Shown here: one piece after another, positions 10,135 to 21,200 of the stretch
Numbering within the stretch: position 1 is the stretch's first letter
Layout: every line of letters starts with the position of its first letter
Assembly (NCBI GenBank): GCA_013115145.1
Contig: JAAPAO010000445.1
Span: 1-30,058 of the forward strand
DNA: 30,058 bases
DNA from: Perkinsus chesapeaki
Taxonomy: Eukaryota; Perkinsozoa; Perkinsida; Perkinsidae
Reading direction: 5' to 3'
Made by a program: the position numbers and the translations under genes
The notes under the pieces: generated by a model
What the model saw: the letters and a program-made list of their open reading frames with translations, nothing else
What the model was told of the DNA's origin: nothing
Database searches by the model: none

Positions 10135-10397
10135 TCATTTGAGGTATAATTTTATATTCAAATATTTATCAAGGAGATTGTGACTGATTTGATTGTCATT
10201 CGTAATCTCATTTTGCCCTTGTTGAAGGTCGGACGCTCGGTTTTTCTGCAGCATTCTAAGTGACGTTAAAGAAGTAGGCCTAAGGCCCATGTGTACCAAC
10301 GCTGTATTCTCCTGTTGTGGGATCCATTCGTTTGCGCTTAAGGTGTAGCGCCTACAGTGGAGATTTGCTTGATACTTGACAGTGAGGTTGAAACCAT
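10135..10397 (-). CDS. Possible small two-exon gene, function unknown
   Basis: ATG 10397 opens MVSTSLSSIKQIST (exon 10397-10356), followed by a 44-nt GT-AG intron (10355-10312) and an exon 10311-10135. The second exon contains LQKNRASDLQQGQNEITNDN and ends in TGA. Joined length is 72 residues, hydrophilic, Gln/Asn-rich and probably helical. The intron length matches the neighbours, which is the main support. It may continue into the exon-like frame at 9861-10077 by a further splice, but I could not match phases. No family recognised. Confidence 0.3.
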
Positions 10398-10660
10398 GGT
10401 CCGACAACTTATCCGTGTTGCGTTTGAAGTATGTGCGGGTTATAGTTCTGACTACAGAACTTAGCTTACGCCCGACTTATCCTTTTAGACGCTTCCCAAT
10501 TGTAGTCACAATTGTGCGGATCACAAATCTAAAATGGCATTCAAGTGATATTTGGCCATATAGACTGGTGGTGATTAGTAGTAGAACTGTACACATACGC
10601 CACCGGTGTATATGACATTAGTTAGTTTAGAACTGGCTGAGGAATCATTTTAGCAACAAA

Positions 10661-10682
10661 AGATTCTCTAAAATGAGAATCT
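10661..10682. other. Hairpin upstream of the thioredoxin-fold gene
   Basis: AGATTCTC, loop taaaat, GAGAATCT gives an 8-bp perfect stem about 85 bases upstream of the ATG at 10767. It lies between two divergently placed coding regions, so it could sit in a 5' UTR or shared promoter. Its role is unknown. Confidence 0.5.
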
Positions 10683-10766
10683 GCTGCAAATGGGGACAGA
10701 TTTTGTGACGAGCTACTGTAATTAGTTTCTTGATTTGTATACCTTAAATATCATATACCTTAAAAA

Positions 10767-11502
10767 ATGGTTATGTCTGCATCCTTATTAGCTGGTAAGA
10801 CCCTCCTCAAACAGGACGGTAGCGCTGTTAGTGCTGATGATGTGATGCTCAAAAAGGACATCATTGCACTGTAAGCTTAGGCAGAGTATGAAGCTAGTAA
10901 TTGCTATTGGACAGATATTTCGCTGCTCATTGGTGCCCAGACTGCACAGCATTCACTCCTACACTCAACAAGTTCTACGAGGTAAGATGCAAGTAGTCTT
11001 TTGCTGTCAAGTAAAGTCGGTTTATTAGGATGTTAAGGCTAAGGATCCCAACAAGTTAGAGATCGTTTTCGTTTCCAGCGATAAGTCGGAAAACGAACAA
11101 GTAAGGAGATGAACGTAGTTGGTAAAGTTTATTTCCCTTCATTACAGGTTGCCTACCATCAGAACGACATGGCTGACTGGTTGCGCGTTCCGTTCAACGA
11201 TAAGCGCACTCGTGCTATGTTAAAAAAGGAATATGGTGGGAAATCTTTGATAGCTGTATTGCTTAAGGTCAACTGTTCAGGCGTTTGCGCAAAGAAGGAG
11301 ATGGATGATCTGGGAATGAGCGACTCCCAACGGAAGTCTGGCATCCCAACTCTTGTGGTAAGTTATTAAATTCCAATTACCACCGATAACTGTTCTCACG
11401 TCTGTTTAGGTACTGAGCAAAAATCGCAGAACAGTTAAGGTGTTCGACGCTGGAACTGACATAGAGAAATATGGCGATGCCGCTGTTGAGAGGTGGGAGT
11501 AA
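10767..11502 (+). CDS. Nucleoredoxin / tryparedoxin-like thioredoxin-fold protein
   Basis: Six exons: 10767-10870, 10915-10981, 11029-11100, 11148-11235, 11281-11357, 11410-11502. They are joined by GT-AG introns of 44, 47, 47, 45 and 52 nt and give 166 residues. The active site is W-C-P-D-C (in LYFAAHWCPDCTAFTP), a CxxC of the tryparedoxin/nucleoredoxin type. It is followed by LEIVFVSSDKS, the W-L-R-V-P-F segment typical of nucleoredoxins, and the cis-proline loop SGIPTLVVLS. The intron 11236-11280 is a multiple of three with no stop, so it also reads through; splicing is preferred because it removes an insertion before the IPTL strand. There is no signal peptide, so it is probably cytosolic. 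The expected role is thiol-disulfide reduction. Confidence 0.9.
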
Positions 11503-12011
11503 AATACACCACCACCATTATTGCAAGGCTCATTCGAGCTGTACACTGCGGCTGTCGAGAAACACACTCATCGCTTACTTGGACCTTTGTTCATTGACGA
11601 GAACGGACTTCAGACTGCCGATTTCATGTTTATACGAATTGTGTTTATAGTCATACGGCTCACCAGGACATGACAATCCCCTAACAAGACGTAAGGTTAG
11701 TTTAATCACCGTGGTCTGATGAACACGGAAGACGGAGAAAGTCACGCCCGAACCTCAAGCCTGCGCGGAAGATTGCTAATAACAGATGAGCACATAGTAC
11801 TCGAAGGATCGTAAGCTCGGATACTCTATTACAGTGCAATAGGCGAAGATCAAATCGAGCACGAGTGAAACGCCGACCGACAACGGTTGCTGGGTGCGCC
11901 CCGTCGAAAACGGTTTTGGAAACGGTTCGATCGTTAGGGTAGATACTCGCAAGCGTATCAAGCGACTCTTGTCCAGTAGTTGCTCAGTGTCCAGTTGTTT
12001 GCATTTTCTCT
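11503..12011. other. Intergenic stretch, nothing recognised
   Basis: About 500 bases between the thioredoxin-fold gene and the first stalked membrane protein gene. No frame on either strand has a plausible start, splice sites and protein-like composition. It should contain the 3' end of the upstream gene and the promoter of the downstream gene. Confidence 0.5.
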
Positions 12012-13823
12012 ATGAGACTTCTAGCTTCCTTTGAGGCTCTACTATTGCTCCTATTCCCCCTCACGAGGGTAGTTCATGCAAAGCTGTCACTGCCGAGTAA
12101 AAATAAAAAGAAATGTAGTGTACATTCAAGATGGACTCGGCGCTTATATGATTGGTTCAGGGGAGCACAAAGTGATAGCTGCTGCCGCGGGTGTCAATTA
12201 TGACTATTACGCTAACGGCAACGGTAAAGTGAAGTCAAATGGCAAGTCCGATTGTTATGGAAAATGGGAAGATGCCCAGATCTACGGAGCCCGACAGAAG
12301 AAGATTAAACAGTAGGGCTACTCCCGAATCTTTCCGGTGTGGTAGGATGTCTTGTCAGGTTCTGCGTACGGCTCCATGAGAGATACCAGGATGATGCTGG
12401 ATATGAGACTATCCCACTCGATAATAGTAGGCTAACCGCGGGTCAGTTTCAACAGCGACAAGTTTAGAGATGCAATGTATTCTCGATCCAAACGATGATG
12501 GTAACGATCATGGCCGGAAGGACCGCGATTGGCTGTAAGACTTCAATCTTGTCTTGCTGCGAGTTTATTGTGTTCAGATGCTACCAGAGTAACCCTTCTC
12601 ATATAGCCTTGCCTCCACATGGTCCATCGCTTAATGAGACTTGCCGATCTGATAGTCCCCAGTTCAATGCCCTCTTCTGTATCAGTCCTAGGCTTTTTCT
12701 TGCGTCGGACCATGTTATCTTAGGGTACCCCACCGATAGTCCACCAGAGTGGTGTCCCTACAACTGGTATGAGAAGAAACAAGTCTGCTGGTGTATTCCC
12801 GGATTCTATCGGGATTCTCCTTATGACACGACACTGCAGAAGAGGTACACTCCCACGTCGAGCATCGAATCATCGCGGCAGTCTCTTTCCTTGTTACGCT
12901 CTTAGGGGGTGTCCAGAAAAGGAGGTTTTTATTGTGCCGAAGTTCATCACGCGAAGCGCATGGTTGGACCTCCAAACAACTACCACTACAACAACCACAA
13001 CAACGAGTACAACGACAACGACCACCACAACTACTACTACGACGACAACTACGACGACCACGACCACTACGACAAGCACGACTACTACCAAGCCCAGTAC
13101 CAGCAGTACAACAACGCGGTCAACTACCGCTTCGGTCTCGAAGACGACAACAGGACGACGATGCATCTGTCCTGATCGCAAGCCTCTACCGTCAGTGTAT
13201 CCCACAACTGCTCCCCGCACCACTAGCAGACCTACTGGTGACAAGACCGTTGCACGTGATGGAGATTCTCGTGTTGGTGCTCCCGCTACAACACCGGTGA
13301 ACATTGAGACAGGTAGGGTTTTTCTCTTTTTTAAGCACTGAACTCGAGTTTTCAGACCCTTTAGACTGCGGGGAGCATGGAGCTTGGTCTGCAGTGGCTT
13401 TGGCTTGCATTTGTGGAGAAGGATGGATAACAGACGAAGCTGATGAGTAATTGACTTCCTGCTCTGCGACTTTAACCTTGATATGTTTCAGGTTCCCTTG
13501 CAGCTCCAAGGTTGGCGAAGTAAGGCCTATTCGATATATAGAGGCGACTAACTTACTTCTGACTTTCAGTCGAAGCTCTCTTCCAGCAAGAAGGAGTCAG
13601 GAGGCGGGGGCGTGGCACTCGCCATCATTTTAGTTATTCTTGTTATCTGTGCGGGAGCTGTGATAGCGTAGGTTACACGCCATAGGTCGGTGTCTCTATG
13701 ATTGAGTGTTTCAGGTGGAGGTATTTCCGTTTGAGGGGAATGCCATATTCCTGGGCCTTCTGGAAGCTTCCTAGGTTCTCGTCGCATTCGCGCTCGATGA
13801 GTTTCGCACCTGGAAGGTTTTAA
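12012..13823 (+). CDS. Thr-stalked type I membrane protein, tandem paralogue 1
   Basis: Eleven exons sum to a 447-residue frame: 12012-12114, 12161-12311, 12359-12426, 12468-12534, 12578-12678, 12724-12844, 12906-13312, 13356-13446, 13492-13519, 13570-13667, 13715-13823. Order of parts: signal peptide (MRLLASFEALLLLLFPL); a Cys-containing ectodomain with NGNGKVKSNGKSDCYGKW; an acidic Asp/Asn loop LDPNDDGNDHGRKDRDW that resembles Ca-binding DxDxDG loops; a Trp/Cys-rich block (PPEWCPYNWYEKKQVCWCIP); a stalk of about 45 nearly pure threonines, then Ser/Pro/Thr-rich sequence; an EGF-like Cys module (DCGEHGAWS...CICGEGW); a Gly-rich turn and a membrane helix (VALAIILVILVICAGAVIA); and a short basic tail. 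The stalk is probably heavily O-glycosylated, giving a mucin-like surface protein. The intron at 12312 removes an in-frame TAG. The paralogue at 14441-16232 supports every junction. Confidence 0.85.
12974..13125. repeat. ACN low-complexity tract coding poly-threonine
   Basis: An imperfect run of aca/acc/act/acg triplets inside exon 7 of the first stalked protein gene. All four Thr codons are mixed, with a few agt, agc and aag. This argues for selection on the protein (threonine) rather than pure DNA slippage. On the opposite strand it produces a long spurious poly-valine frame. Confidence 0.9.
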
Positions 13824-14440
13824 GAGCAAGTTGAACGTCGAGTGCGCATATATAATTTAACATTGCCGTGGTGAAGCATCAGAGTAGCTCTGCTTGTGCG
13901 TCGATGCTTAACTGTAAATTCTATAATTCTCATGCAACTATTGCTACCCATGAGGCTTTTAAAGTATGAAGTAACTTTCATTACTTAACCATTTACCCCA
14001 TCTTGATGTATGTTGCGTTACGATGGTATTAGCGGGAAGCTAAAGAAGTGCACCACCTGCAGTGGGTGGTCTGCTACAATAGGACTCTCTGTGACATTAC
14101 TCATTATGAGATAGAACTACGCGTCACTGCGGTTGAATGTTTTTCGAATGACTAACCCCATGCTGTAGGCTTCATGCTCAATCTACCAGAACGGACACAC
14201 GGCATGCATTTGAAGCATTTTTTCACACGGCATTTTTTGTTTTGCTGGGGGGTCGTCGGGGCCATATACCAAGTCACAATGTTATCAAAGTCTCCCACTG
14301 CGTCCATAGAAATTAAGGTCATGCCGTCGTCGACCTTTCAAAACCTTTCCACTGAAACGGTTATAGAAACGGTTGACACGGTTCTGATGAATCGCTTGTG
14401 CATAATTAGAGCTCTTGTTAGTGTTTGTTGGCTCGGCTTT
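13824..14440. other. Spacer between the two stalked-protein genes
   Basis: An open frame from ATG 14174 runs in phase into the second gene, but it has no counterpart upstream of the first gene and would bury the signal peptide, so I treat it as 5' flank. One stem-loop is visible at 14052-14070 (ACCACC, tgcagtg, GGTGGT). Nothing else is supported. Confidence 0.5.
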
Positions 14441-15424
14441 ATGTTCATTATGCAAATATTCCCGCATAGGTTTGCGCTGGTGGCTAGCCTTCTATTACTG
14501 CGGTTCTGTCGCGGTCTGACGCTGCCGAGCAAAGCTAAAAAAAGATGTGAGAACGTGCTCCAAAAACTGAGGAGGGGTTGCTACTGGTCTTCTTATGCTT
14601 AGGGGAACCCAAAGTGCTGGCTGCCTCGGCGGGTGTCGATTATAACCACTTTGCCAATGGCAATGGTGTGGTGAGACACAATGGTAAATCTGACTGCTAT
14701 GGAAAATGGAAGGACGCGGAAATCTACGGAGCCCGACAGAAGAAGATAAAACAGTGGGTTTATGACGATTCATAGCAACATGACGACCTCTCTGTACAGG
14801 TACTGTGTGCGGCTCCATGAAAAGCACCAGGATGATGCTGGCTACACTGGAATTCCCAGAGAGAAAAGTGAGTGTTCAAATTAACAGCTCAAAGAGTGAC
14901 CCACGGACTAATGTAGATATGCATTGCATACTTGACCCGAATGATGATGGCAACGATCACGGGCGGAAGGACCGTGATTGGTTGTAGGCGATCCTAGTGT
15001 GAGTATTAGAGATATTCTCCTACTCAGGTGCTACCCCAGAAAGACCTCCTATGTTGCTCTACCGCCATATGGTCCGCCTCTTAATGAAAGTTGTCGACCT
15101 GATAGTCCTCAGTTCAATGCTCTTTTCTGTACTACGAAGCCACTGATGGTAAGTCATGTTCATCTTACCTTTTCTTAGGGTACCCCACTGACAGTCCACC
15201 GGAATGGTGCCACTACAACTGGTACGAAAAGAGGCAGGTCTGCTGGTGTATTCCCGGCTACTATAGAGATTCCCCTCATGACACGACTCTACATAAAAGG
15301 TGCACCGATTGGCCAGAACAAACTGAATCCCTGTTGTTTCTTAGGGGATGCCCTAAGAAAGAGATATTTATAGTGCCGAAATTCGTGCGATGGAGCGAAT
15401 GGGTAGACCTCCAGACAACCACGA

Positions 15425-15458
<34 letters not shown>

Positions 15459-16232
15459 AACAACAACCACTACTACAACTACAACTACTAAAACCACATC
15501 CACAACCACAACTACAACCACAACTACGACCTCGACTACAACGCCCACTTCGACCACCACGACTGTCCCTCAAACGTCCACACAGTTTACTATCATCGGT
15601 CCTTCTCCGACTAGGTGCACTTGCTCGCCGCGTGGGTCTGCTGTCAAACCCGCATCGTCAACAGCCACTTCTGACACGCGCCAAGGTGACCTTGGTGCCG
15701 TAAATGGAAGAAGTGGTTCTCCGACAGCAACTACTGGGCGGCCACCAAAAGGTGAAGTACTTTGAATCCCGAGTATTATGAGCATCTCTTCAGGCCTCGT
15801 TGACTGTGGAGAGCATGGAGCCTGGTCGGCTCTAAAAGGGTTCTGCATATGCAATGACGGCTCGGAAACCCTGAGGTTAGTTTTACTTTTTTGCAGTTTG
15901 TGTACGTTTAAATGTAGGCCTTGCAAAGAAATCAATTCCGATTCCGGCAGTCCAGTAAGCTATTGCATCTAGCGCAAAGGGATTATCGATCCAATTTTCC
16001 ACCGTAGGGCTCAACGATTTCCTCGAAGGACGATTCCCCGGGCAACGCAGGTGTTGGTCTACTCATTTTGCTGGCGATTGTTGTACTTACGCCGGCGTGC
16101 TACTTCATGTGAGTTCTTATCGCTGCGTGGATTTAGACCGATGTCGCCTTTGTCAGTTGGAGACGTATCGCTTCGCACGGTGTAGCCTCTCTACGGTCGG
16201 GGTCTAGCAGCTTCATGCCTCAGCGATTCTGA
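14441..16232 (+). CDS. Thr-stalked type I membrane protein, tandem paralogue 2
   Basis: Eleven exons in the same order and phases as the paralogue at 12012-13823: 14441-14546, 14603-14753, 14800-14867, 14917-14983, 15028-15128, 15179-15299, 15345-15751, 15794-15875, 15918-15954, 16008-16108, 16157-16232. The sum is 1317 nt, or 438 residues. Parts: N-terminal hydrophobic segment (MFIMQIFPHRFALVASLLLL) as signal peptide; ectodomain with NGKSDCYGKWKDAEIYGARQ; the acidic loop LDPNDDGNDHGRKDRDW, identical to copy 1; PPEWCHYNWYEKRQVCWCIP; a threonine stalk in a 407-nt exon, the same length as in copy 1; an EGF-like module (DCGEHGAWSALKGFCICNDG); a membrane helix (VGLLILLAIVVLTPACYFM); and a short basic C-terminus. 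Exons 2 and 4-7 match copy 1 in length exactly (151, 67, 101, 121, 407), while the C-terminal exons differ. ATG 14450 is an alternative start. A cell-surface role is inferred. Confidence 0.85.
15415..15560. repeat. ACN low-complexity tract coding poly-threonine
   Basis: Counterpart of the tract at 12974-13125, in exon 7 of the second stalked protein gene. It begins with a cleaner act/acta run (about 15421-15470) and then mixes Thr codons, with occasional tcc/tcg and aaa. Confidence 0.9.
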
Positions 16233-16849
16233 GTTGATTTATAATTGAATGACTCGTAGAATGTTTCAAGCTACATCTCTACAACTAATTCTCGTCGAGT
16301 ATTCTCCATGCTGTTCTTTGCCACCAACATTTAGAGGCGGTAAATGTGAATAATGATGTTCCACGTGGAGTATGAAGTACATTTCATCACTTCTTCATTT
16401 TATAAAAGTTCTTGATTTTGTTGAGTTAAGAACAGTCAGGCAATAAGTGCACGGCGATCATTGGTCAACTTACCGCAGCTATGAGTGGAAAAACCTGAAG
16501 CATTCTAGTGGGAATTATAATCTGTTGTACGAGACTTCCTGAAGTCTTCTTGCGTTACTCGTGATGATCTTTTATCTTTTTTGGTTGTACGATTAAACTT
16601 ATTGGTCACCTCTTGGTGTTGAACTTAAATCTCTGAGCGCTAGGCTCGCATTGAGCGACTTGTATCACGTCGCTCGTGACAATGGGTCGCTTTGCGAGGC
16701 ATTGATCATACCGCGTGAGGTGGGACTTTAACTTGAACAAAACTCGATCAATGCTGGATATTTTGGTATTAAACAGCAGCCCTGGAACGTTGGTCATACC
16801 TGGTAGAGGGAGGGCAGAAACAATAGGTTCCCTGGTACTTGTGATTTTC
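16233..16849. other. Intergenic stretch between convergent genes
   Basis: Lies between the stops of the stalked-protein gene and of tRNase Z, which are transcribed toward each other. A minus-strand frame from ATG 16797 to 16606 (63 residues, starting MTNVPGLLFNTKISSIDRVL) is open and not obviously low-complexity. It has no recognisable family, so I leave it as a possible short gene. A 10-bp palindrome with CACGTG core (TCCACGTGGA) lies near 16361. Nothing else is supported. Confidence 0.45.
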
Positions 16850-18137
16850 TTACGCGACCCTGTTAAATTGAGGACCGGTTAACGCCATGAAGTCCTCGGC
16901 AGCGAATACTTCAGTCGCCGGGCCTGCCCGGGTGCCGGCTTCGTCTCGAAGGTCGCTCACACTAGGACTGTCCACCGCATTGGGATCTGGATCATTGTAC
17001 CTGTAAGTCAGGAGACATGGTGGCGTTCAGGACATAAATATGCTCACCGTGGGCTGAAGTGGGTAAGTGCCAAAACTTTAGCGCCACATAGACTGGCAAA
17101 CTCGCCCGCCATTGCAGCGGTTGAGTGACCGAATTCAATTGCCTTTTCTCTCATCTTGTCGTGGTATGTGCACTCGTGGATAAGCAGGTCAGGCTGGTTG
17201 AGGTAAGGTAGTGCCTCGGAACCTAACATTCTAGAATGGAACACGTGAAAGCCTTAGGAACATACTGTCACAAGTGTCCTGGAGTACAGCAATCGTCCGG
17301 CCCTTTGTGGTTTTCCCGAGCACGTGGACCGCTCTGATAACCGTACCTAGCAAGACCGCGCACAAACAGTCATCAACAGGTGAAAGGCACACCACTAATC
17401 GCCAGAGCTCACCATCGGTCAAAGTAACGTCTCGACCCTCCTTGAGCTCCCCGAACTGGGGGCCCCGAGCTCCCATTTGAGCCGCTAAAGCAGCATTCAA
17501 CGCTCCCGGCTTGTCAGGTTCAGTGAAAACCTGCATCGGAGACAATTTAGTATCAATGGCGCGATAAGTACGGCGGCCTCACATATCCTAAGGTCGGCAG
17601 TCTATGCTTTAGTGGGCAAGCGTCAACAGTAACATCTCCGCTGTTTATGGTGAAGTGGGAGTGTTGTTCTGGGTCAAGCTCCACCACACGGAGCTCGTAC
17701 CTATCAAAAACTAAACTGCACTTTCGTAAGAAGGACAACTTTACCCACTCCAGCCCCCGGATAAAGCAAACACTGTCTCGATCATCGTTTTGATGCCTCT
17801 GGGACCGTAGACTGTAATAGGCTCGGTGCGTTCGCCCATACAGCAAGAGTGAAGTAAGCCGAAAATGCCGTAGCAATGATCACCGTGGAGATGTGTTATG
17901 AAGATGTCATCAACCTTGGTCAACTTTACCTTAGACAGCATTAACTGATGTTGCGTTCCTTCACCGCAGTCTACCAGTATCTAAGCACGAGCGTGTGGCA
18001 CCTAGAGCACCGGTCTTGTGTCTCACAGAACGGCCAGTCCTGAGGGTTATCACTAGGGAGCTGACGTTCCGCCGACCTGGTTGTGGGACTCCGCTGCTAG
18101 TGCCGAGGAACACCACCTGCTCGAAGAACGAGGACAT
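16850..18137 (-). CDS. tRNase Z (short form, ELAC1/RNase Z type)
   Basis: Endonuclease that removes the 3' trailer from precursor tRNAs; metallo-beta-lactamase fold. Seven exons: 18137-18027, 17980-17745, 17700-17583, 17530-17413, 17346-17266, 17222-17048, 17000-16850. They total 990 nt (329 residues), the usual size of the short form. Visible motifs in order: VVFLGTSSGVPQPGRRNVSS (N-terminal strand and loop), LVDCGEGTQHQ, the zinc motif THLHGDHCYG (HxHxDH), GPQFGELKEGRDV, LLIHECTYHD, GHSTAA, and ALTHFSPRYND. Introns are 43-66 nt. The ATG at 18137 (MSSFFEQVVFLG) places the fold start where short tRNase Z proteins start. An upstream frame from ATG 18196 is open but out of phase. With no clear targeting peptide, nuclear or cytosolic action is likely. 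All junctions keep phase, and the catalytic ligands I can see are intact. Confidence 0.92.
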
Positions 18138-18224
18138 ACCTTGTGAGCAAGGAAACACGGAGGACTGTGAACCACGGCGAAGCTTCCCATTTGGCGCATA
18201 AAAACACAAGAAAAGATATGGTGG

Positions 18225-21200
18225 TCACTTGCAGCTACGTCTGGGGTCCAGTTGCATCGTTAACACTTGTCCATGCACTTTCAATGCCGCAAGGCGACCG
18301 ACGCTGGGCTCGCCAGTCGTCGGGCATTCGACCTCCCACACGACAACATCGCCCTCACTGGTGCCAGCAAGAAGGAGACAATGTCGTTTTGTATCGCCCT
18401 TCTTCGGGCCTCGCAGAGCCACATCGCGGACAGTGTCTTCATGAATGCCATACCCCAGTACGCGATGCTTTCCGTTGGTTAAGTCAACTTCCACTACAGA
18501 AACCTGGCTGCAGCAGATGGACCACTACTGAGCGGAGGTGGTCACCTACCTGACCGTCGTCCATACCGATGGCCGTGATAAAGGAGACATCGTCAATTCG
18601 AGCCACAGCGATGCAAAGAATTCTATTAGTGACTTGAATGGTAGTTAAGCGGTTTCCAGTAAAGTCTCCAATCCAGAGTTGCTGGGCTTTGGCAGTGAGC
18701 ACCACTTGGCTTTCCTACGGACAGTTATGAATACTCCAGGTGACCTGTAATGGATTCCTGACTCCTAACATGGCCAATGTGTGCGGCTGGTAGTGTGGCC
18801 TTGCTGGCGACCCCGTTGTTTGTGGGATGTGCTTGCCGAGCATAGCGTAACCCTTGAGCTTGGCGGCTGCAAAACCACCGAGCCAACCTAAGAGGGTCTA
18901 GGTAGTCTGCTGGGATCGCGCGTTATGCCGGTCACCTCCTAGTTGCGGCGATCTCTGAGAAATATTTTTGATGCCATCGAATGGCGGGACTACGTGGACC
19001 TAATGATGGCAATGCCGAAAATGTCGGCATCAAGTGCTACTTTAATCAGCGAGGCGTCGTTATACCGCCAAACGAGCAAAGTACCTTCGAGCAATCTGCC
19101 TACAATGTAGAAGCGGCTCATAGCCAACACGTGTAAAGAGGATGCCTCGGTAGACCCACAGGTAACCTCTTCAACACCTGCCTCGTGAGACACTTCGAGC
19201 AGTATAAGGCTGGAGCCGCTTGTCGCCGCACAGATGAACTTGTCCCAGGCTGCCAGACAAGTGAACCATTGACCGTGGAGCGAGCTTGGCATAGTGAAGA
19301 GGCCTCTCGTGGGCCCGAAAATATCAATTCTCTTTCCGTCTCTACTCAGCGTTACGAACATTAGTGTTCCACTGTGGGACCATGTTGTTGCTGCGGCAGC
19401 GTCAGGCCGTGGACCTCCCTTGCCGCCTGGGCCAGCTAGATCCATAATGTCTAAAGTTGGTTGGTCTATTCTACAGGTGAATACTCGGCTCGATGTCACG
19501 ATGACAGCAGATCGCCTTCCATCATGGAACCTAGTATTGTGGTCTATCGTGCACCAGGCGGCTCCTGCCCATCCACAGTGTGGGCAGTCAACCGAGCGCA
19601 GATCACACTCCTTCTCCTTGTGCTCTGAAAGGGTATCCCTCGGGCCTGTCCAAAAGCATCCCCTTCGACCGCAGCACACAGCCGACTTCGGACAGACATG
19701 TGTCTTGGAAAAATCTTCAAATACCCCTGTCGCGAAGCACAGAGGGCACGTTACTTTTCGGAGGTGGCACACCGAACCCTCATGGCGTGGTAGTTCTAAG
19801 GGGCTTCCTCGCCACCCACAACCATAGCTGCAGCTCGGCCCGTTCGCCTTGAACCACCCATCGACCTCCCTAAGGAGCTGCTGGTTCATACGGAGACGCC
19901 GCGCAGCCTCTACTGCACCAGTTGCATCATGCTCGCTCATGCATATCCTAAGGTCGAGTTCAATAGCGAGTTCTCGAAGCCTCAGCGAGCGACATTCGGT
20001 GATGATTGCACGTCTCCGAGCGACAAGAGCCGACCATTCTGGTGTGGCAACGGATGGCCAAAGATCGGGGAAAGGTGCCAAGCACAGGAGAAGTCGAAAG
20101 ACGGTCATCTCGTGATCGACTTGGCTAAGTATAGTAGGCAGCTCTTCGTTGCCAATCACAGTGGTCACGAACGCTTTACGCGTATCAGCATCGAAGGCGC
20201 CACACGCAGCGATAGCAGTTACCGCTCGAGCCCAGTGAATTGTTACGTGGCATCTCCTGAGCAGAGCAGCAACCGACGGAAGTCGCTGGGCAGGAATACA
20301 AGCAGCGCCATTGGCGATGCAAGCTAATAGGAGGCCCTCTTGGTGAGCACACCCCTGAGATGCTTCAAGCTGGTCTATCACTGCCTCTACGTTGCTCGAC
20401 TGTGAGCTTATCGCTTCTACCACACCAGGGAGTTGCAAAAACACCACGGGAGTAGTTTCTAGGGACTTTATCTGTCCAACTGTGAAGTTCTCGGAAAAGC
20501 CGCACCAAAGGTCAGGCTGGTGTCCGAACACGGCAGGACAGCAAATGACATACAAGTAGCCGGATTCGACGCCACCCGGTGAAAGGAACTCTTTCGGGGC
20601 AACATAGCCGAGAGATACCACTAGAGCAATCGTTCTGGCGCTGGCGGTGGAGCTCTTGAGGATCAGCGGTAAGGTTGATTGTGAACACAGAACAACCGAA
20701 ATGTCAGGATGTGATGCTTTGAGCTTCAACTGAAGATCCAAAACGGACGCCAAGGACACTTCGTCTGAAGGATCGAAGGCTAGGACAACCTCCTGCGAGT
20801 CAAGCTGGTGTGATTTCGCAAGCGTCTTGTCTGGGATGTACGTCGCGATAGATCTCACTGCGGCAACAGGGCCGTAGTGATGGAAGTAAGGCACTATGGA
20901 GGATCGAGTGCACAGCTCTGGACTAATCTCGCGTGCCAGAAGGCGGGCGCTCCACAGAACAACGAGGTTAGGCCGATCGAAGAGAGCGGGAACGATCGGG
21001 TCCTGGGTCCAGCAGGGAGCCGCACCGATGATAACAACACACTTGGCCAGGTCAGCTGCTTTCAGCAGGCAGGACTGCTTCCTGGCTATAAATTTCTCGA
21101 GCTCTTCAGAAGAACCGCTTGGGGTTTCATCAGACCTTTGCCTGTCTACTTTTTCAATGTGAGCCAGCAAGCATCTTACAGGCTCGGTGTAATACAACTC

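Noticed and set aside
12312-12314. Apparent nonsense codon (TAG against TGG in the paralogue) in the first stalked protein
   Set aside because: Both positions fall at the same intron donor (AAACA|GT), so the codon is not translated.
12894-13304. Long minus-strand frame rich in valine opposite the first stalked-protein gene
   Set aside because: It is the antisense of the ACN threonine tract; the plus-strand frame has splice sites and a paralogue.
14174-14440. In-frame N-terminal extension of the second stalked protein
   Set aside because: No counterpart in the first copy, and it would place the signal peptide internally.
15276-15573. Minus-strand poly-Val and Cys/Ser/Gly frames opposite the second stalked-protein gene
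   Set aside because: Same explanation: antisense of the poly-threonine tract.
18027-18209. Longer N-terminus for tRNase Z, from upstream non-ATG codons or from ATG 18196
   Set aside because: The former lacks an ATG; the latter is out of phase unless a 23-nt intron is assumed. ATG 18137 gives the normal short-form start.
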